From Spirirestis rafaelensis WJT71-NPBG6 (GTDB taxonomy: Bacteria > Cyanobacteriota > Cyanobacteriia > Cyanobacteriales > Nostocaceae), in NCBI GenBank assembly GCA_019359015.1, contig JAHHID010000058.1, positions 1-50,220 on the forward strand: a stretch of 50,220 nucleotides of DNA, given 5' to 3'. A program made the position numbers and the translations under genes. How positions within the stretch are numbered: position 1 is the first letter of the stretch; each line of letters starts with the position of its first letter. Below the pieces are notes generated by a model that ran no database searches, was not told the origin of the DNA, and saw nothing but the letters and a program-made list of their open reading frames with translations. Positions 40,925-50,163 of this stretch are shown piece by piece.

Positions 40925-40975
40925 AGAAAGAATTCAGAATTCAGGAGTCAGGAGAAAGAATTCAGGAGTCAGCAT
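40925..40975. repeat. Short repeats of GAATTCAGGAGTCAG
   Basis: Two close copies of AGAATTCAGGAGTCAG-type sequence and a related AAATTTTGAATTCTGACTTCTG block at 41104-41140 lie between panD and ppa. They are typical short repeats of the intergenic regions here. Confidence 0.75.
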
Positions 40976-41161
40976 GGTATGTTACGCTCCGCGTGGGATG
41001 AATAAACGGCGATCACTTGCACCCCCTGCTCATACTATAGAGCCTGTACGAAAAATGCTTGTGGCAGTAATAAACCCTACCCAAACTAGGATATTGCTAA
41101 CTTCTAAATTTTGAATTCTGACTTCTGAATTCTGACTTCTTAACTTTCGTAGAAAGTTTGT

Positions 41162-41704
41162 TCAGGTAGTTTCCGAATCCGAATCCCGACCTTTTTCGCT
41201 ACCAGCTTTGATGCACTGTTCTACTAAAGGCATAACGTGGTCAACATCTAGCCAACCGCGAATTTCTGTCACCTTTTTTTCCAAATTTTTATAACTGCGG
41301 AAAAATTCGGCAATTTCATCCAATCGGTGTGATGGTAGGTCTTTGATGGATCTAACGTCTTTGTAGCGTGGGTCTTTGTCGGGAACACAAAGAATTTTTT
41401 CATCGCGATCGCCACCGTCAATCATCTCTAACATCCCAATTGGTCTTGCTGCAATGATACACCCTGGAAAGGTTGGCTCGTCAATTATGACCATACCATC
41501 TAGGGGATCGCCATCATCAGCCAACGTGTTGGGTACAAAACCATAGTCATAGGGATATTGTACCGAGGAATAAAGTACCCGGTCTAGGGCAAAAGCTTGT
41601 AAGTCTTTGTCAAATTCGTATTTATTTTTACTGCCACCAGGAATTTCAATCAGAACGTTGATTAGACCTGGTTTAGGTTGGGCAGGAATACGGGATAAGT
41701 CCAC
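41162..41704 (-). CDS. ppa: Soluble inorganic pyrophosphatase
   Basis: A 180-aa family I pyrophosphatase hydrolysing PPi to phosphate. Active-site residues are present in [42 protein letters not shown] and DKILC-like [14 protein letters not shown]. These hold the Mg-binding Asp and the phosphate-binding Lys/Tyr. The last ten residues ([11 protein letters not shown]) are a disordered acidic tail. It is monocistronic. Confidence 0.96.
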   Translation of the reverse strand: MDLSRIPAQPKPGLINVLIEIPGGSKNKYEFDKDLQAFALDRVLYSSVQYPYDYGFVPNTLADDGDPLDGMVIIDEPTFPGCIIAARPIGMLEMIDGGDRDEKILCVPDKDPRYKDVRSIKDLPSHRLDEIAEFFRSYKNLEKKVTEIRGWLDVDHVMPLVEQCIKAGSEKGRDSDSETT

Positions 41705-42233
41705 AGTAAAAATCCTCAGCTAACAGTGAATCATGGGCGCACGCAACGGTGAGACCAGCCCCCGTCTTCTCCCAAAGGGAGAGGCTAGCGCCAAGGCGGG
41801 GTCTCCGTCACGATGGGGGACTGGCGAACCCGTTCGCGGAGCGTCTCCGAAGGAGAAGGGCTCCCCGTGTAGAATTTTAGGCTAATATGGACATATCCCA
41901 AAATACTTAGTTCAAACAGTTTTCTGGCGGAGTATGCTTTGAGAATTTAAAATCTTTGCAGTGTAAATAAAATAAGTATGCGTTAGTGCCTAAAGCCGCC
42001 AAAGATTTTTACACTAACTAATCGCATCTGCGCTTTTGTATAGCCGCACTCAGCGCTCTTAGTGCCGGAAAAGCGCGAAAACACGCCTTAGTCCCCAGTT
42101 TTTCTGCTTAAATTTAAACGGCTCCCCAAGTTCCGAACTCAGGAAGCCTCTATTCGGACTTATGAAAGCCGAGTAATGAAAAATTAGATATTAAATTCTA
42201 CGCTAACGTTCGCGCCAAATCTCCTTTGTGTTG
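41705..42233. repeat. Intergenic region with dispersed repeat block
   Basis: 41750-41870 holds a repeat-like block including CTCCCAAAGGGAGAG, a hairpin, GGCTAGCGCCAAGGCGGGG and TTCGCGGAGCGTCTCCG, then GAAGGAGAAGG. Similar pieces occur at 26370-26405 and 38590-38615. From 41871 to 42233 the spacer is A/T-rich with no recognised gene. Confidence 0.7.
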
Positions 42234-42461
42234 TCAAAGCTTTCTTGTTTGGGGAATTCTAATGTTAATTTTTGCTTGATGTTCACTATTTTTTCGGTTG
42301 TACGTAATGGGTTGCTGATTATTCTGAATGCTGGTTGAAGAATAATTAGCGATGACTAATATTGGTAACGTTAGAGTTAACAGAGCGATCGCTGTTCCCA
42401 CAATGTCTGCCAAACGATGGGAATATGTGTCGGGATTGGCAGACTGGCTATTTGAATTCAT
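42234..42461 (-). CDS. Small single-helix membrane protein
   Basis: A 75-aa protein with a polar N-terminus ([19 protein letters not shown]), one membrane helix ([18 protein letters not shown]) and a polar, Asn/Gln-rich tail. Function not recognised, though the N-terminal SHRLADIVG followed by a single helix gives the impression of a conserved cyanobacterial small protein. No operon partner. A palindrome CTCTCAAAGTTGAGAG lies at about 42497-42512, upstream of the start. Confidence 0.6.
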   Translation of the reverse strand: MNSNSQSANPDTYSHRLADIVGTAIALLTLTLPILVIANYSSTSIQNNQQPITYNRKNSEHQAKINIRIPQTRKL

Positions 42462-43464
42462 AGAAGATTGCAGGTTTTCACATCACTTGTTGCTCAACTC
42501 TCAAAGTTGAGAGTCTTGCTGTTATATTTAGCTACTTTTAAATTATAAGCTATTTAGTATTCAATAATATCAACCACTTATTAAACTGTCATAATACTCT
42601 TTTCTCATACCAAAGATATTTGATACGAAGCCGCTATTAAACTATTCTTGTTTATTGGTGACTAATATCTCAATGTAGTTCATGGTACGGTGTTATGGAT
42701 AGATTCCGCATCTCTTACGGCAACAGCATTAAAAATTACAACTATTTTTGTATTTTAGATTACTTATAAACAGACATTTGAGTAATCTCTTACAATTACA
42801 ACATCCGGAAATGCTTTTGTAAAGGGCGTTATGCGGTTATAAATTGTTGTTTAATACCAAATACACATACTCAATAATCACCCACAAGTATCTGTGTTTC
42901 GCATAATTACAAGTACTTACACGAGATTTTTTTTGAGACGCGATCGCAACTTAAGCAATAATCAGTTTTATCATCAATTCACACCGAACAAATACAGATA
43001 AATCAAAAGTATTTTAAATTGTTAATCAGTGATTGCACTCAGAAAAATGTTTCAAAATTTGAAGATCATAATTTGGGTGATATTACTGTATTTTTGTCAA
43101 TCTATATATAGGGAGAGTAGAAATACTTTTACCTAAAATAAAAGTCAAGTCTGATTAATACAAAATCCTAATTTAAAATTTAAATTGGTAAAGCTATCAG
43201 CCAGAAGCTGAAAAAAATTCCTGTTTAGCACGTAGGATAAATCTTATAACTATTTGACCAATAAACGAAACGAAAAAAACCGCCACTAAAATAGGGCGGT
43301 CTGGTTAAGCAATCGGAGGGTAATTACAGCTTACTCTGCTAAGAATGAAGATTGTTGTAGCGAAGTTTGCATTTGTAGATAGTTGGTTGGAGCCTTCGAG
43401 CGTTGGAGCGTTAACGGTTAACAGTTATCCACTATCCACTATCCACTAACTACTAACCAATAGC
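42462..43464. other. Long intergenic region
   Basis: About 1 kb, A/T-rich. A short palindrome CTCTCAA...TTGAGAG lies at about 42497-42512; a leftward intrinsic terminator is at 43273-43303. A 13-codon frame (MQTSLQQSSFLAE, leftward, 43331-43372) lies just before that terminator but has no ribosome site. Short repeats (ATCCACT units) lie at 43425-43447. Confidence 0.5.
43273..43303 (-). terminator. Intrinsic terminator downstream of the DUF362 gene
   Basis: Read leftward, ACCGCC (43300-43295) pairs with GGCGGT (43284-43279) around a ten-base A/T-rich loop, followed by a run of U. It lies about 160 bp after the DUF362 stop and is the clearest terminator on this strand. Confidence 0.8.
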
Positions 43465-44436
43465 CTAAGATTTACCATAAGCACTCATCGGTTCTTTGAT
43501 AAAACGGATGTAAAGATGCTTAAACGTAGACTTAATAACGCGGGGCATTCCAAAATCGATAGGCATTAATTTATCTGGTAGCCGCCAATCATCTATTTTT
43601 AGTAAGTCAGGATGTAACTGAGGAAAGTCAATTTCTGCAAGTTCCGGACACAGCCCCAGCCGCTTTGACGCTGCGAGGGTAGGTACTTGTTCTGGTAAGA
43701 CATTGAGGACTTCTACCATTGCCCTATCGAGAGCAAAGACATTTGCAGATGCGGCTAAAACGCCGAGTGGACGAGGTTCGCCACCGCTGGGACCATTACC
43801 TTCATGACCGATGATGCCATCTAAAATGGTTAAATCTGGGTTAATTGCCCTAGCGGTTTCTGCTAACATTTCGCCAAATCGGTTGGCATCTTTTCCAGCT
43901 TCCATGTGCCACCAAGCTTTCATTTTGCCGGGAACGCAACCAAAAAGGTTTTTTACCCCCAGCGTTAACGTCAACTGAGCGTGAGATTTCACCTTAGGCA
44001 AGTTAATCACCACATCTGCTTCCATCGCTTCTTTGCACAGCAGCAGATGGTTAAAGTCTTGGTTGAGGGTTTCGTAACGCGACCCGTGAAAATCTATAAT
44101 CGGAAGCTTGAGTTCTTCAATAATAGGAAGATAGTTATTTGCGATCGCTACTGCCTTAGCACTCCCAAAAGCAGGGCTATCTCCCAAAAATGGCTGACCA
44201 CCAGCCTCAATTACCATCTTGGCAACTTCATAAACTAATTCGGCGCGGGTGGTACACTCTTTACCGGGACGCGCTCCGGTGAGTAAATTCGGTTTTAATA
44301 AAACTCGTTGTCCTGGTTTGACGAATGCCTGCATTCCCCCTAAAGGTTCTAACAGCGTTGATAAAGATTCTCTTAACGCCTCTTGTTCGTAGGAAGTAGC
44401 CCGAATCAAACTGACAGATGGTTTTTGAGTCTGCAT
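43465..44436 (-). CDS. DUF362 domain protein
   Basis: A 323-aa soluble protein of the DUF362 family. VLLKPNLLTGARPGKECTTR near residue 45, VINLPKVKSHAQLTLTLGVKNLFG near 145 and ILDGIIGHEGNGPSGGEPRP near 200 are the conserved blocks. Many members carry a C-terminal ferredoxin domain; there is none here. The reaction is unknown. A transcript would reach the intrinsic terminator at 43273-43303. It starts 64 bp downstream of the aspA stop on the same strand and could share its transcript. Confidence 0.85.
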   Translation of the reverse strand: MQTQKPSVSLIRATSYEQEALRESLSTLLEPLGGMQAFVKPGQRVLLKPNLLTGARPGKECTTRAELVYEVAKMVIEAGGQPFLGDSPAFGSAKAVAIANNYLPIIEELKLPIIDFHGSRYETLNQDFNHLLLCKEAMEADVVINLPKVKSHAQLTLTLGVKNLFGCVPGKMKAWWHMEAGKDANRFGEMLAETARAINPDLTILDGIIGHEGNGPSGGEPRPLGVLAASANVFALDRAMVEVLNVLPEQVPTLAASKRLGLCPELAEIDFPQLHPDLLKIDDWRLPDKLMPIDFGMPRVIKSTFKHLYIRFIKEPMSAYGKS

Positions 44437-44500
44437 GGGTGAATAAAGAACGAAGATAAAAGATAGAAGAAAAAAATCTTCTATCTTACCTTATTCATTT

Positions 44501-45934
44501 TTAATCTACTTCTGTGTCAAGTGCCCTGAGGGGTAAGATACCGCTCATCTGTTCTAGATTTAACACTTGGGCTAATTCCAACTCGCTCATCAGACCTTTT
44601 TCTAAGACAATCTGCCTTAGGGATTTACCAGTTTCCAAAGATTCTTTGGCGACAGCCGCAGCATTTAAATAACCAATGTGGGGATTTAATGCCGTTACTA
44701 AAGCTAAACTACCTTCAGCGTAAGCCAAACAACGATCGCGGTTGGCGGTGATTCCTATAATGCAGCTTTGGCTAAGTGAGGTGATCGTATTACCAAGAAT
44801 TTCGATGCTGTGAATCAGGTTGTAGGCAATCAACGGCATCATCACATTTAATTCTAATTGCCCGGCTTGTGCAGCAAGAGCGATCGCACTGTCGTAACCC
44901 ATCACCTGAAAACACACCATTGAGGTCATCTCTGCCATCACTGGGTTATATTTTCCCGGCATAATTGAGGAACCTGGTTGCACTGGTGGCAGTTGAATTT
45001 CTTTCAAACCAGTTTTTGGACCCGAATCCATCAACCGCAAATCGTGAGATATTTTAACTAAATCCTGTGCTAAGTTGCGTAAAGCACCAGAAACATTGAC
45101 AAATGGTGCCATACTCTGCATTGCAGCCATTAGGTGAGGCGCAGGTTCTAACGGGCAGTCAATCAATTCTGAGATAACTTGCACCACACGGGCGCGATAA
45201 TCAGGATGAGTATTCATACCCGTTCCGGCGGCACTACCCCCCAAACCCAGTACCATCAAATCACCAGAAGCCGTATAAATGCGGTTTTGATGTTCGGACA
45301 AGATTTGTGCCCAAGCGCGGAAATTTTCACCCAAGCGGACAGGTACGGCATCTTGTAAGTGAGTTCTGCCAGATTTGACGATATCTTGAAATTCTACAGC
45401 TTTTTCTTCTAGTGCTGCGATCGCATTATCTAAAGCTGGCTGCAACGTCTTTGACAACGCCAATAAGCCACCAATGCGAATTGCCGTGGGAATCACATCA
45501 TTCGTAGACTGCCCATAGTTTACATGGTCATTGGGACTAACTTGCTTGTAATTGCCTTTTTCATAGCCGAGAATTTCTAAGGCTCTATTTGCCAGTACTT
45601 CGTTCACATTCATGTGGTGAGAAGTTCCAGCCCCCGCTTGATAAATATCTACCACAAATTGATCGCGAAACTTACCCGCAAGTACTTCATCAGCCGCTTG
45701 GACAATTGCTTGACTAATTTCTTGGGGTATGCATTTTAATTCTCCGTTGACGATAGCGGTAGCTTTTTTAATTATTAAACAAGCATCTACGTAAGTACTT
45801 AAAGGCTTGATGCCGCTGATGGGGAAATTCTCCATTGCCCGCAGTGTTTGTATGCCGTAATAAGCGCTACCAAGGATTTGGCGATCGCCCATCGAATCGC
45901 GTTCTGTGCGAAATTGATAATCTGTTGGTTTCAT
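44501..45934 (-). CDS. aspA: Aspartate ammonia-lyase
   Basis: A 477-aa fumarase/aspartase superfamily enzyme that reversibly splits aspartate into fumarate and ammonia. The signature GSSIMPGKYNPVMAEM holds the catalytic Ser loop; AGAGTSHHMNVNEVLANRA and GRTHLQDAVPVRLG are further substrate-site motifs. The wording TSHHMNVNEV suits aspartase better than fumarase, which has TSSNMNANEV. A GTG at 45967 would extend the protein by 11 residues; the ATG at 45934 (MKPTDYQFRTERD) starts where relatives do. It is divergent from pgsA, about 100 bp apart. Confidence 0.88.
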   Translation of the reverse strand: MKPTDYQFRTERDSMGDRQILGSAYYGIQTLRAMENFPISGIKPLSTYVDACLIIKKATAIVNGELKCIPQEISQAIVQAADEVLAGKFRDQFVVDIYQAGAGTSHHMNVNEVLANRALEILGYEKGNYKQVSPNDHVNYGQSTNDVIPTAIRIGGLLALSKTLQPALDNAIAALEEKAVEFQDIVKSGRTHLQDAVPVRLGENFRAWAQILSEHQNRIYTASGDLMVLGLGGSAAGTGMNTHPDYRARVVQVISELIDCPLEPAPHLMAAMQSMAPFVNVSGALRNLAQDLVKISHDLRLMDSGPKTGLKEIQLPPVQPGSSIMPGKYNPVMAEMTSMVCFQVMGYDSAIALAAQAGQLELNVMMPLIAYNLIHSIEILGNTITSLSQSCIIGITANRDRCLAYAEGSLALVTALNPHIGYLNAAAVAKESLETGKSLRQIVLEKGLMSELELAQVLNLEQMSGILPLRALDTEVD

Positions 45935-46033
45935 GGTGATTTGAGGAAGGGAAAATGTATATGTCACAAAATAGAAACCATATCAGATAAACTAATCTGC
46001 GTTACCTAACGGTTCCTAATCAGTGAATTCCCT

Positions 46034-46558
46034 ATGACTCTACCTAACTTGATTACTTTTTCTCGCCTTCTAGGTATACCATTTTTGTTATATGGTTTGC
46101 ACAACCCTACACCCCAAGCGCGATGGGTATGTTTGGCAATTTTTCTGGTTGCAGCCTTAACTGATTGGTTAGATGGTTATTTGGCACGAAAACTCAACCA
46201 AATTACCGATTTAGGTAAGTTTCTCGATCCCTTGGTAGATAAATTACTGGTACTTGCGCCGTTACTGATTTTAATTGAATTAAGACAAGTTCCCGCTTGG
46301 GGAGTGTTTCTTATTTTAGGACGAGAGTTAGCGATCGCTGGTTGGCGGGTCAATCAAACTACGATTACCGGGGCGAATATTTGGGGTAAGCTAAAAACTG
46401 TGAGTCAGATAGTGGCGATCGCGCTTTTAATTGCACCTCTGCCCGAAATCTGGAAAACCCCCTCCCTCATCGCCTTTTGGGTTTCTGTCGCTCTCACCTT
46501 AATTTCTGGGGCAATTTATCTTTTACCTCAAGAAGCCGCAAAAGACGCAAAGGTTTAA
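46034..46558 (+). CDS. pgsA: CDP-diacylglycerol-glycerol-3-phosphate 3-phosphatidyltransferase
   Basis: A 174-aa membrane enzyme making phosphatidylglycerolphosphate, precursor of the thylakoid lipid PG. The CDP-alcohol phosphotransferase motif DWLDGYLARKLNQITDLGKF, followed by LDPLVDK, has all the conserved Asp, Gly, Ala and Arg residues. Four to five membrane helices follow. The last nine residues (QEAAKDAKV) appear to be encoded by a short dispersed repeat (GCAAAAGACGCAAAGG) that continues past the stop, so the C-terminus may have been changed by repeat insertion. Confidence 0.93.
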   Translation: MTLPNLITFSRLLGIPFLLYGLHNPTPQARWVCLAIFLVAALTDWLDGYLARKLNQITDLGKFLDPLVDKLLVLAPLLILIELRQVPAWGVFLILGRELAIAGWRVNQTTITGANIWGKLKTVSQIVAIALLIAPLPEIWKTPSLIAFWVSVALTLISGAIYLLPQEAAKDAKV

Positions 46559-46604
46559 ATTTTTCTTTGCGTACCTTTGCGTTTTCCTTTGTGTTCCTCT
46601 GCGT

Positions 46605-47543
46605 TTACAAAGCTTGTAAAATTTCCTCATCCGTAGAGAAATCTACTTCAGCTTTATCGCGCCCATTCGTCAGATAATCATTCTCTAAAGAGTCTTGTAG
46701 CCCAGAAATCAAATCATACTCAGGCTGCCAATTTAACTCTTTCATCGCTTTATTTACTGATGCAAAGAAATGTTGCACCCGCATCGGGAAAGCTTTGCGC
46801 TTGCCGAAATCAAACTTTTTCGGGTCATAATGGACAATTTTTACTTCTTCCGGTGATTTCCCAACAGCAACAGCACAAGCACGGGCTAAACCATCAAAAG
46901 TGACAAAGCGATCGCCTGACACGTTGTAAATTTGCCCTATGGCTTGTTTGTTACCTACAATCTTAGTCATTGCCTTTGCCAAGTCTTTTACATGACCAAA
47001 TTGTGTAAAATGCATTCCGTTACCGGGGATGGGAATCGGGCGATCGCGCACAATTCTATCAAAAAACCAACTTTCTAACTCGTTATAATTTCTCGGACCA
47101 TAAATGTAAGTTGGACGAATCGATGTAAAAGGCAATCCTGATTGTGTTAAAAATGCTTCGGTTTCGTGCTTACCTTTGTGGCGGCTTTTTGGATCTACCG
47201 CATCTCCTTCTACATGAGGCATTTGATCCGATTTGAGATACACCCCAGCCGAACTCATATAAACAAAATGTTGCACACGGTCTTGAAAAATTTCCGCCAG
47301 TGGTTGAGTATCAGTAAGTTCACGCCCGTTGTTGTCAAAAATGACATCGAAACTTTCTTGTGATAATTTTTCTTTCAGCTGTGCCGGGTCAGTGCGATCG
47401 CCTGTAATTTGTTCTACTCCCTGGATGTCAGGTGCTGGACGATTACCACGATTGAATAGTACCACTTTATGTTTTTCTTCCACCAGCGCCTTCGTTAGAT
47501 AGACACCAATGAACCGAGTACCACCGATAATTAAAATTCGCAT
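46605..47543 (-). CDS. NAD-dependent epimerase/dehydratase, CSP41-like
   Basis: A 312-aa extended short-chain dehydrogenase-fold protein. The NAD-binding glycine loop is RILIIGGTRFIGVYLT. YMSSAGVY replaces the usual catalytic YxxxK region: the Lys is not at the normal place, as in chloroplast CSP41 RNA-binding relatives, whose wording (FTSIRPTYIYGP, GQIYNVSGDRFVTFDG, FPMRVQHFFASVNKA) it shares. It may therefore bind RNA or nucleotide sugars and not act as an epimerase. It is convergent with pgsA (46 bp). Confidence 0.85.
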   Translation of the reverse strand: MRILIIGGTRFIGVYLTKALVEEKHKVVLFNRGNRPAPDIQGVEQITGDRTDPAQLKEKLSQESFDVIFDNNGRELTDTQPLAEIFQDRVQHFVYMSSAGVYLKSDQMPHVEGDAVDPKSRHKGKHETEAFLTQSGLPFTSIRPTYIYGPRNYNELESWFFDRIVRDRPIPIPGNGMHFTQFGHVKDLAKAMTKIVGNKQAIGQIYNVSGDRFVTFDGLARACAVAVGKSPEEVKIVHYDPKKFDFGKRKAFPMRVQHFFASVNKAMKELNWQPEYDLISGLQDSLENDYLTNGRDKAEVDFSTDEEILQAL

Positions 47544-47900
47544 AAATTCCCAAGTCCTATCTCAGTAGTAGGGGCGCTTAGGCTAGGAGTTAATGTTTCT
47601 CATCCTAATCCCATTTTTGAGGTTATCAGGTTCTAGTCCCTAATCCCTAATCCCTAATCCCTAGTCCCTAATCCCTAATCCCTAGTCCCTAGTCCCTAGT
47701 CCCTAATCCCTAATCCCTAATCCCTAGTCCCTAGTCCCCAATTTTGGGTTATCAGGTTGCGGTATCCTGAGGAAACTCTTTCACTCATGATTACGTCTTT
47801 TGATGAACGTGGGGCGGTTCCCATTAATTAATATCAACCGGAAAGTTTTTAGTTAATCTCATAACTTCCCAAGCGTGTTTTCTACCAATTACAGTTAGCA
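47544..47900. other. Intergenic region upstream of the GT4 gene
   Basis: 357 bp holding the heptanucleotide array and the divergent promoters of the SDR and GT4 genes. No other gene was recognised. Confidence 0.5.
47635..47741. repeat. Heptanucleotide tandem repeat (TCCCTAA / TCCCTAG)
   Basis: About fifteen 7-bp units alternate between TCCCTAA and TCCCTAG, ending in TCCCCAA. Two flanking copies of TTATCAGGTT (47620-47629 and 47748-47757) bracket the array, suggesting insertion or expansion within a duplicated site. The array at 6332-6402 has the same motif. Confidence 0.92.
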
Positions 47901-49046
47901 GTGCCCTTGAAATATGCTTTAGTTCATGAATGGCTTACACCCAAAGCCACAGGCGGTTCAGAACTCGTTGTGCGGGAGATTCTGAATCATATTGATGCTG
48001 ACTTGTATGCCCTCATCGACTTTGAATCTACTAATCCTGAAAGTTATTTATACAAGCGTCGAATTGGTACAACGTTTGTTCAGAACTTTCCCTTCGCCCG
48101 CAATGGTGTTCAAAAATACTTGCCATTTTTGCCGCTAGCGATTGAACAACTAGATTTACGGGAGTATGACATCATTTTGTCTTCATCCCATGCCGTTGCT
48201 AAAGGCATTCTTACTACTCCCGATCAGTTGCATATTTGTTACTGCCATAGTCCTATGCGTTATGCCTGGGACTTGACTTTTGATTATTTAAAGGCAAGTA
48301 AGCTAGGGAATGGTTTACCTGGGTGGGCGACGCGGTATTTACTGCATCGTTTACGCTTTTGGGATGTATTAACGGCAAATCGTGTTGATTATTTTCTTGC
48401 TAACTCGCAGCATACAGCTCGTCGAATTTGGCGTTGCTATCGACGAGAAGCAAAAGTAATTTATCCACCAGTGAATATTGAAGGATTGCCTTTTTTTTCT
48501 CAGAAAGAGGATTTTTACTTAATTGTTTCCCGGTTAGTAACTTACAAACAAGTATCTTTAATTGTCCAAGCTTTTAATCAACTGCAACGACCTTTAGTAG
48601 TAATTGGTACAGGACCAGAAATGAAAAAAATTCAGGAAATAGCGGATTCTCATATACAAATACTGGGGTGGCAACCTGATGATGTAGTAAAACAATATAT
48701 GGCTAGTGCTAAAGCGTTTGTGTATGCAGCTTGTGAAGACTTTGGGATTGCCTTAGTAGAAGCCCAAGCTTGTGGTACCCCGGTGATTGCTTATGGTGCA
48801 GGTGGTGCTTTAGAAACTGTGCGGGATATTCGGACTTCTGAAGTGGGTACAGGGACGGGTATATTCTTTGCTCATCAGACAGAGGCTGACCTTGTAGAGG
48901 CAGTAGAAACCTTTGAAGCGTATGAGGGTAAGTTTAATCCAGAATACGCGCGATCGCACGCTGCCCAATTTAATGTGCAAGTATTTGCAGAACGGTATCT
49001 AGATTTTTTAAATACGTGCCACGAAAAAAGACCATCCTTAGGGTAA
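47901..49046 (+). CDS. Family 4 glycosyltransferase
   Basis: A 381-aa GT-B fold enzyme. The N-terminal domain begins KYALVHEWLTPKATGGSELV with the usual glycine-rich acceptor loop and contains CYCHSPMRYAWDL, typical of mannosyl/GDP-sugar transferases. The donor-binding domain includes YLIVSRLVTYKQV, VVIGTGPEM, ILGWQPDD and the catalytic EDFGIALVEAQACGTPVIAYGAGGALE. Its likely role is in exopolysaccharide or lipopolysaccharide assembly on the cytoplasmic face. The start is GTG at 47901 (TTG at 47907 possible). The sugar transferase gene follows in the same direction, 111 bp on, probably in one operon. Confidence 0.9.
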   Translation: MPLKYALVHEWLTPKATGGSELVVREILNHIDADLYALIDFESTNPESYLYKRRIGTTFVQNFPFARNGVQKYLPFLPLAIEQLDLREYDIILSSSHAVAKGILTTPDQLHICYCHSPMRYAWDLTFDYLKASKLGNGLPGWATRYLLHRLRFWDVLTANRVDYFLANSQHTARRIWRCYRREAKVIYPPVNIEGLPFFSQKEDFYLIVSRLVTYKQVSLIVQAFNQLQRPLVVIGTGPEMKKIQEIADSHIQILGWQPDDVVKQYMASAKAFVYAACEDFGIALVEAQACGTPVIAYGAGGALETVRDIRTSEVGTGTGIFFAHQTEADLVEAVETFEAYEGKFNPEYARSHAAQFNVQVFAERYLDFLNTCHEKRPSLG

Positions 49047-49157
49047 CGGTCTAATTTTTGCGGTAGTTTTGTAAGCTTTTGGAAAATTACCCCCAGAAGC
49101 ACATCCGAAAGGCTTTAAGATTGGGACTATGTGTGGTGTGGATTATTTAGGAGTATG

Positions 49158-49919
49158 ATGACTGCCCAGAGCTCACTCCTCTCCGGCAAGCGGCGAAGCC
49201 TACGGCAAGATGCTAGCGCGTCTACGCGTACTTTCTTAAAAGGTGGTCAAAAAACAAAGACACCTCGATTTAAACCTAAAGCATTGACTTTACAGGGTTT
49301 AAACGGAGAGTTTGCCAAGCGACTGTTTGACATTTTGTTTTCGCTGTTAGTACTGATATTGTTTTCGCCTGTTTATTTAGTTTTGACCTTACTGATTGCT
49401 TCTAGCTCACAAGGTCCGATTTTTTATATCCAGGAACGAGTCGGCAAAAACTATAAGCCATTTAATTGTATTAAATTCAGAACAATGGTAAGCAATGCTG
49501 ACGAAGTTCTCATGCAAATGATGGAAACATCACCTGAATTGCGACAAGAGTTTGAGAGTAGTTTTAAGCTCAAACATGACCCCAGGATCACAAAAATTGG
49601 TCGGTTCTTGCGAATTACCAGCTTGGATGAGTTTCCCCAATTTTGGAATGTTTTAAAAGGGGATATGAGCGTTGTTGGTCCACGACCTTTAGTAAAAGAA
49701 GAGCTACCAAAGTACGGGTCTGCAATTGAGGAAATTTTAACTATTCGACCAGGAATTACGGGATTATGGCAAGTTTCAGGGCGCAATGACATTCCTTACC
49801 CTCGGAGAGTTCAAATAGATTTACATTATGTCAAATTTGGCAATCTTTGGCTCGATTTATGGATCATCTTAAAAACTGTTGGTGTTGTGGTTATCCCGAA
49901 AAATAATGGTGCGTATTGA
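49158..49919 (+). CDS. Exopolysaccharide sugar transferase (initiating type)
   Basis: A 253-aa bacterial sugar transferase (PF02397 type) that loads the first sugar-phosphate onto undecaprenyl phosphate. One membrane helix (ILFSLLVLILFSPVYLVLTLLI-like) precedes QGPIFYIQERVGKNYKPFN, CIKFRTM, ITKIGRFLRITSLDEFPQFW, VVGPRPL and GITGLWQVSGRNDI. The AGGAG at 49149-49153 lies before two adjacent Met codons (49155, 49158), ruling against the GTG at 49131. Residues about 9-25 (SGKRRSLRQDASASTR) seem encoded by repeat-like DNA at 49182-49230. With the GT4 gene it suggests a polysaccharide locus. Confidence 0.9.
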   Translation: MTAQSSLLSGKRRSLRQDASASTRTFLKGGQKTKTPRFKPKALTLQGLNGEFAKRLFDILFSLLVLILFSPVYLVLTLLIASSSQGPIFYIQERVGKNYKPFNCIKFRTMVSNADEVLMQMMETSPELRQEFESSFKLKHDPRITKIGRFLRITSLDEFPQFWNVLKGDMSVVGPRPLVKEELPKYGSAIEEILTIRPGITGLWQVSGRNDIPYPRRVQIDLHYVKFGNLWLDLWIILKTVGVVVIPKNNGAY

Positions 49920-49972
49920 TGACCTAATTGTTCCTTCAGCGCAAAACTAAATAACGCCTCAAAATTAGAAAT

Positions 49973-50002
49973 ATCCCACGGCTACCAGCACGTGGGATTT
50001 TT
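49973..50002 (+). terminator. Intrinsic terminator after the sugar transferase gene
   Basis: ATCCCACG (49973-49980) pairs with CGTGGGAT (49991-49998) around a ten-base loop, followed by TTTTT. It lies 53 bp past the sugar transferase stop and should end the GT4/sugar transferase transcript. Confidence 0.88.
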
Positions 50003-50036
50003 AATGAATCTATATTGTTGCGATCTCTGTTAATCT

Positions 50037-50066
50037 CATACCAATTCTATGTGAGGTTGCGCTTAA
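50037..50066. repeat. Single arm of the ATACCAATTC repeat family
   Basis: The 29-bp stretch beginning ATACCAATTC and ending GCGCTTAA is the reverse complement of the right end of the 38514-38651 element, with two mismatches. No left partner is seen before the transposase gene, so the element may be truncated by the insertion sequence. Confidence 0.7.
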
Positions 50067-50163
50067 TAAACCCTCACAATCGCGAAGGGTGGGGCTATAG
50101 AACCCATTTGACATCTTTTACTGTGTTGAAGTAAAGTTAGCGCAAAAGTTGTATCCAACAGTT

